Below, in pieces: positions 60,505 through 64,000 of a DNA stretch of 64,000 nt (its first letter is position 1; every line of letters begins with the position of its first letter). Source of the DNA: Smittia aterrima (lineage: Eukaryota > Arthropoda > Insecta > Diptera > Chironomidae); assembly GCA_033063855.1 (NCBI GenBank), contig CP093829.1, positions 2,676,243-2,740,242 on the forward strand, in the 5' to 3' direction. A program made the translations under genes and the position numbers. The notes under the pieces are model-generated. The model was not told the DNA's origin and did not search any database. It worked only from the letters and a program-made list of their open reading frames with translations.

Positions 60505-61882
60505 TTAAATTCCAGTGACATTTTGTGTCGGATTGTTTCTCATCTTTCGATTCGCTTTTTTGGTTGAAAAAATGATGAACAACAATAAAGCGGAATAGCA
60601 AATTGTGATATCTGGGATCAAGTCGATTACTCTCTCGTTCTTTTTAATTTTACAGGTTATAACCATCATGACGAAATGTTGAACGATGATCCAGAACCTA
60701 AAGAGATTGCGATTATCATAAAAATATATTTTTCTATAAAAATTATTTCTTGCCTCTCCAACTGAACTTCTAGCCAACTGTGTTTCGAGAAGTTTGCTGA
60801 TCGTGACAATTGAAACAAAATTATCGAAGTCATCACAAAGAAAAAAAAATAACAGGCCACGTTCAAGAGGATAATGCTCATCCAGATACACTCAAGCCAT
60901 TGATAGCTAACCAAATATAAATCTGCATATGAAGTCGAAACAATCGTGCTAACCGTTCCAAAAGCGTAAAAGCAATAATATTTGAATCTCCCTGCACCAT
61001 CAGATGTTTCTTGTTGCTTTCTAAAATTTCCTTGTAATTTTTTTAAACTATTTTTTTGATTTGACTCACATTGTTGTCCACCAAACATCAAAATTCAGCG
61101 ATACCATCCACGTTAAAGTAAAGAGGAGAGAACAGTGGAATGGAAACCTTGCATTTTCCAAAAAGGTAGAACTGAGAAGTGCACAGGTAACGAGACAGAA
61201 TTCCATTTTGCCGTTAAGACTTGTTCGGATTTCTTTGCAAAACACAAAAACCGAAATTGTTGCTATCAGGAGCAGAACAGAAATCGAAAACACTGAAGAA
61301 AGAATTCAATAAAAATTTTAATTTAAAAATAAAATTCAAATTAATAAAATAGATCGATGAAACTAACCAACAACTTTCTTATATAAAAGAAAATCTTTTC
61401 TAAATCCGCAGACGTGAAGATCAAAAGAGACTGAGCCATTGTTAGCTGTTAAGTCTTGGAAACAATATTCTTCGTGAGTTCGAAAGTATCCGTCGACCAA
61501 AACTTCACCATCCTGTTAAAGTAACTGCTAGAACAAATTTTCAACTTATTCCATTTGCGCTTACTTTGTGCACCTTCCATTCGCTCTGATCCATGACTTG
61601 ACTTTTTCCACATGTTGGTTCACCAAACAAAATTTTGTAATCAAGATCCTTCATATTCTGAATCGTAGTTTCTGTAAAAGCATTTATGTCGGCATTGAAG
61701 TGCTTTTTTAAGAATGTTGCGTTACATGTTTCCTGATCTCTGCAACAAAATCTAATGCAAGGATTGCCGTAGGTGCATAAATCTGTAACATTATTTCTTT
61801 TCACTTTCGTAAATTTGTTCAGCAATATCAGCACTAAGTAACCGACGGATGCGATGATGACACAATCTTTTTTGCTAATCAT
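60505..61882 (-). CDS. Methuselah-like GPCR, array gene 2
   Basis: Exons 61882-61565, 61512-61368, 61292-61070, 61020-60754 and 60697-60505 predict 381 aa. It has the same plan as gene 1: signal segment, PCIRFCCRDQETCNATFL ectodomain, and seven membrane segments with NFDVWWTT after TM3. Exon 3 is 36 nt shorter than in genes 1 and 3, which trims the loop between TM2 and TM3. The exon 3/4 junction codon is Ile instead of Arg. The last intron uses a GC donor (GAGAG|GCAAGA) and a TCTTTAG acceptor. It is 56 nt long, so retention would shift the frame; this supports real splicing. Confidence 0.8.
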
Positions 61883-62092
61883 TTTCACAAAACGAGACTA
61901 TATGTTTCAAACGATCAGAACGAACTGAAATGTTATTTAAATTAGTTGTACGTCATTTCGCGAAATAGAACTTTCAGAGAATTCGAGAGATTTTTACGAG
62001 AATTTGAGAGAACCTTTATTTTTTTTTTGGTTTTCATAAATTTGTCATCTGTTGTCCAAAATGAATGACTTTGCATGACTTTGCTATGATCT

Positions 62093-63521
62093 TTAAATTC
62101 CAGTGACATTTTGTGTCGGATTGCTTCTCAATGTTTCTTCACTAGTTGCTTTGATGAAAATCCTCCGATTCGTCTTCTTGGTTGCAAAAATGATGAACAA
62201 CAATAACGCGGAATAGCAAATTATGATATCTGGGATTATGTCAATTTTAGTCGAGTTCGTTTTCATTGCGAAGGTTATAATCAGAATGACGAAATGTTGT
62301 GCGTTGATCCAAAACCTAAAGAGATTGCAATGATCAGAAAAATAATATTTTTCCATTAAAATTATTTCTTGCCTTTCCAACTGAACTTCTAACCAACTGT
62401 GATTAGAGAAGTTTGCTGATCGTGACAATCGAAACAAAATTACTGAAGTCATCACAAAGAAAATTAAATAACATGCCAAGCTCAAGAGGACAATGCCCAT
62501 CCAGGCACATTCATGCCATCGACGGAAAAGAAAATCTTTTGTTAATGAAGTCAGAATCACCGTTAAAACCATTCCAAAAGCGTAAAAGCAGTAATATTTG
62601 AATCTCTCAGCTCCATCCGATGTTTCTTGTTGTTTCCTAAGAATTTCTGTTATTTTTTTTAAATATTTTATCAATTGATCACTTACCTTGTTGTCCACCA
62701 AACATCAAAATTCATTACTGCCATCAACGTTAAAGTAAAGAGAAAAGAACAAAGGAATAAAAATCCTGCAATTTGTCGCAAGGACTCCAGAATATCGAAA
62801 CCCAAAAAGAAAATAAAGATAGAACTGAGAAGTGCGCAGGTTACGAGACAGAATTCCAGTTTGCCGCTCAGACTTTTTCGGATTTCTCTGAAAAACACAA
62901 AAACCGAAATTGTTGCTATGAGGAGCAGAAAAGAAAACGACATTGCTGTAAAAAGAATTCATTAGAAATAAAATTCGGATTAATAAAATAAATCGATGAA
63001 ACTAACCAACAACTTTCATATAGAAACGAAAATCTTTGCTAAATCCGCAGACGTGAAGATCAAAAGAGACTGAGCCATTGTCGGCTGTTAAGTCTTGGAA
63101 ACAATATTCTTCGTGGGTTCGAAAATATCCGTCGACAAAAATTTCTCCATCCTTGTAAATTATCTGTTAGAACAAGTTTTTAAATTATTTCATTTGCGCT
63201 TACTTTGTCCAACTTCCATTCGCTCTGATTTTCGATTTGGCTTTTTTCACATGTTGGCTCACCAAACATAATTTTGTATTTATGATCCTTCATATTTTCG
63301 ATCCCGGATTCTGGATCAAAATTTATGTCGGCATTGAAGTGCTTTTTTAAGAATGTTGCGTTACATGTTTCCTGATCTCTGCAGCAAAATCTAATGCAAG
63401 GAGTGTCGTGGGTGCATAATTCACGCGCATTATCTCTATTCACTGAAGTAAATTTGTTCAGCATTATCAGCACTAAGTAACCGACGGATGCAATGATGAC
63501 ACAATCTTTTTTGCTAAACAT
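62093..63521 (-). CDS. Methuselah-like GPCR, array gene 3
   Basis: Exons 63521-63204, 63151-63007, 62945-62687, 62636-62373 and 62315-62093 predict 402 aa. Ectodomain, seven membrane segments and intron positions match gene 1, including DTPCIRFCCRDQETCNATFL and NFDVWWTTR. The last intron has a GC donor (GAAAG|GCAAGA) and is 57 nt, a multiple of three without a stop. Retained intron would therefore insert 19 residues (starting QEIILMEKYYFSDHC) in frame in the loop between TM5 and TM6. Which form is made is unknown. Confidence 0.8.
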
Positions 63522-63745
63522 TTTCACAAAACGAGACTTTATGTTTCAAGCGATCAGTGCGAACTGAAATGTTATTTAATTAGTTGTACGTCATTTCGCG
63601 AAATAGAACTTTCAGAGAATTTGAGAGATTTTTAAGAGAATTTGAGAGAACCTTTATTTTTTTTTGCATTTCATAAATTTGTCATCTGCTGTCCAAATTG
63701 AATAATCTCATGACTTTGCTGTGTCCAGTGACTTTCCAGTGATCT

Positions 63746-64000
63746 TTAAATTCCAGTGACATTTTGTGTGGAATTGCTTCTCATCTTTCGATTCGTCTTC
63801 TTGATCGCAAAAATGATGAACAGCAATAAAGCGGAATAGCAAAATGTGATAAATGGGATTATGTCATTCTCGTTCGTTTTCATTGAGAAGATTATAATCA
63901 GAATGACGAAATGTTGTGCGTTGATCCAAAACCTAAAGAGATTGCAATTATCATAAAAATATATTCTTTCCATAAAAATTATTTCTTGCCTTTCCAACTG
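63746..64000 (-). CDS. Methuselah-like GPCR, array gene 4 (3' part only)
   Basis: Only the last exon (63932-63746) and 11 nt of exon 4 (63990-64000) lie in the window. The rest is beyond the right edge. The exon encodes RFWINAQHFVILIIIFSM, then ITFCYSALLLFIIFAIKK, the last two membrane segments, and ends NSTQNVTGI, the ending shared by genes 1-3. The last intron again has a GC donor (AAAG|GCAAGA) and is 57 nt and open. Confidence 0.75.
   Translation of the reverse strand, partial: QLERQEIIFMERIYFYDNCNLFRFWINAQHFVILIIIFSMKTNENDIIPFITFCYSALLLFIIFAIKKTNRKMRSNSTQNVTGI

Overview
The window reads as nuclear DNA of an insect, most probably a nematoceran fly (midge type). It is AT-rich, most introns are 55-100 bp with GT-AG borders, and the recognisable genes are arthropod: paired, Nup85, Cdc73/parafibromin, dihydropyrimidinase and methuselah-like receptors. 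The species cannot be fixed from the sequence alone.

Positions 1-33272 hold a tandem segmental duplication at the 5' half of the pair-rule gene paired (prd, Pax3/7). Three copies of the paired-box exons are visible: one cut by the window start, one complete at 12999-15237, and one at 31014. Only the last continues into the homeobox and C-terminal exons (to 34364). Both earlier copies break about 20 bases into exon 4, after its splice acceptor, and then run into upstream sequence with an early stop. Each could therefore encode a short paired-domain-only protein. The duplicated DNA between the copies is mostly non-coding. It carries tRNA-like repeats and AT palindromes. It also carries a nested array of calpain pseudogene fragments: one unit in the first interval (4593-6531) and four in the second (18769-26134), the four arranged as a dimeric higher-order repeat.

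Positions 34437-46923 are a compact housekeeping block. In order these are: a basic Ser-rich protein of unknown function (-), Nup85 (-), a peroxisomal enoyl-CoA isomerase (+), Cdc73 of the Paf1 complex (-), an HSD17B8-type short-chain reductase (+), a galectin (-), a small TUTase/poly(A)-polymerase-type nucleotidyltransferase (-), and dihydropyrimidinase (-). Two gene pairs are divergent with only 128 and 207 bp between start codons. The nucleotidyltransferase lies between sequences duplicated from the flanks of the dihydropyrimidinase gene.

Positions 46924-58869 have no gene I can support. Positions 58870-64000 are a minus-strand tandem array of methuselah-like GPCR genes, three complete and one cut by the window end. 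They share exon structure, and three of the four show a GC-AG last intron.
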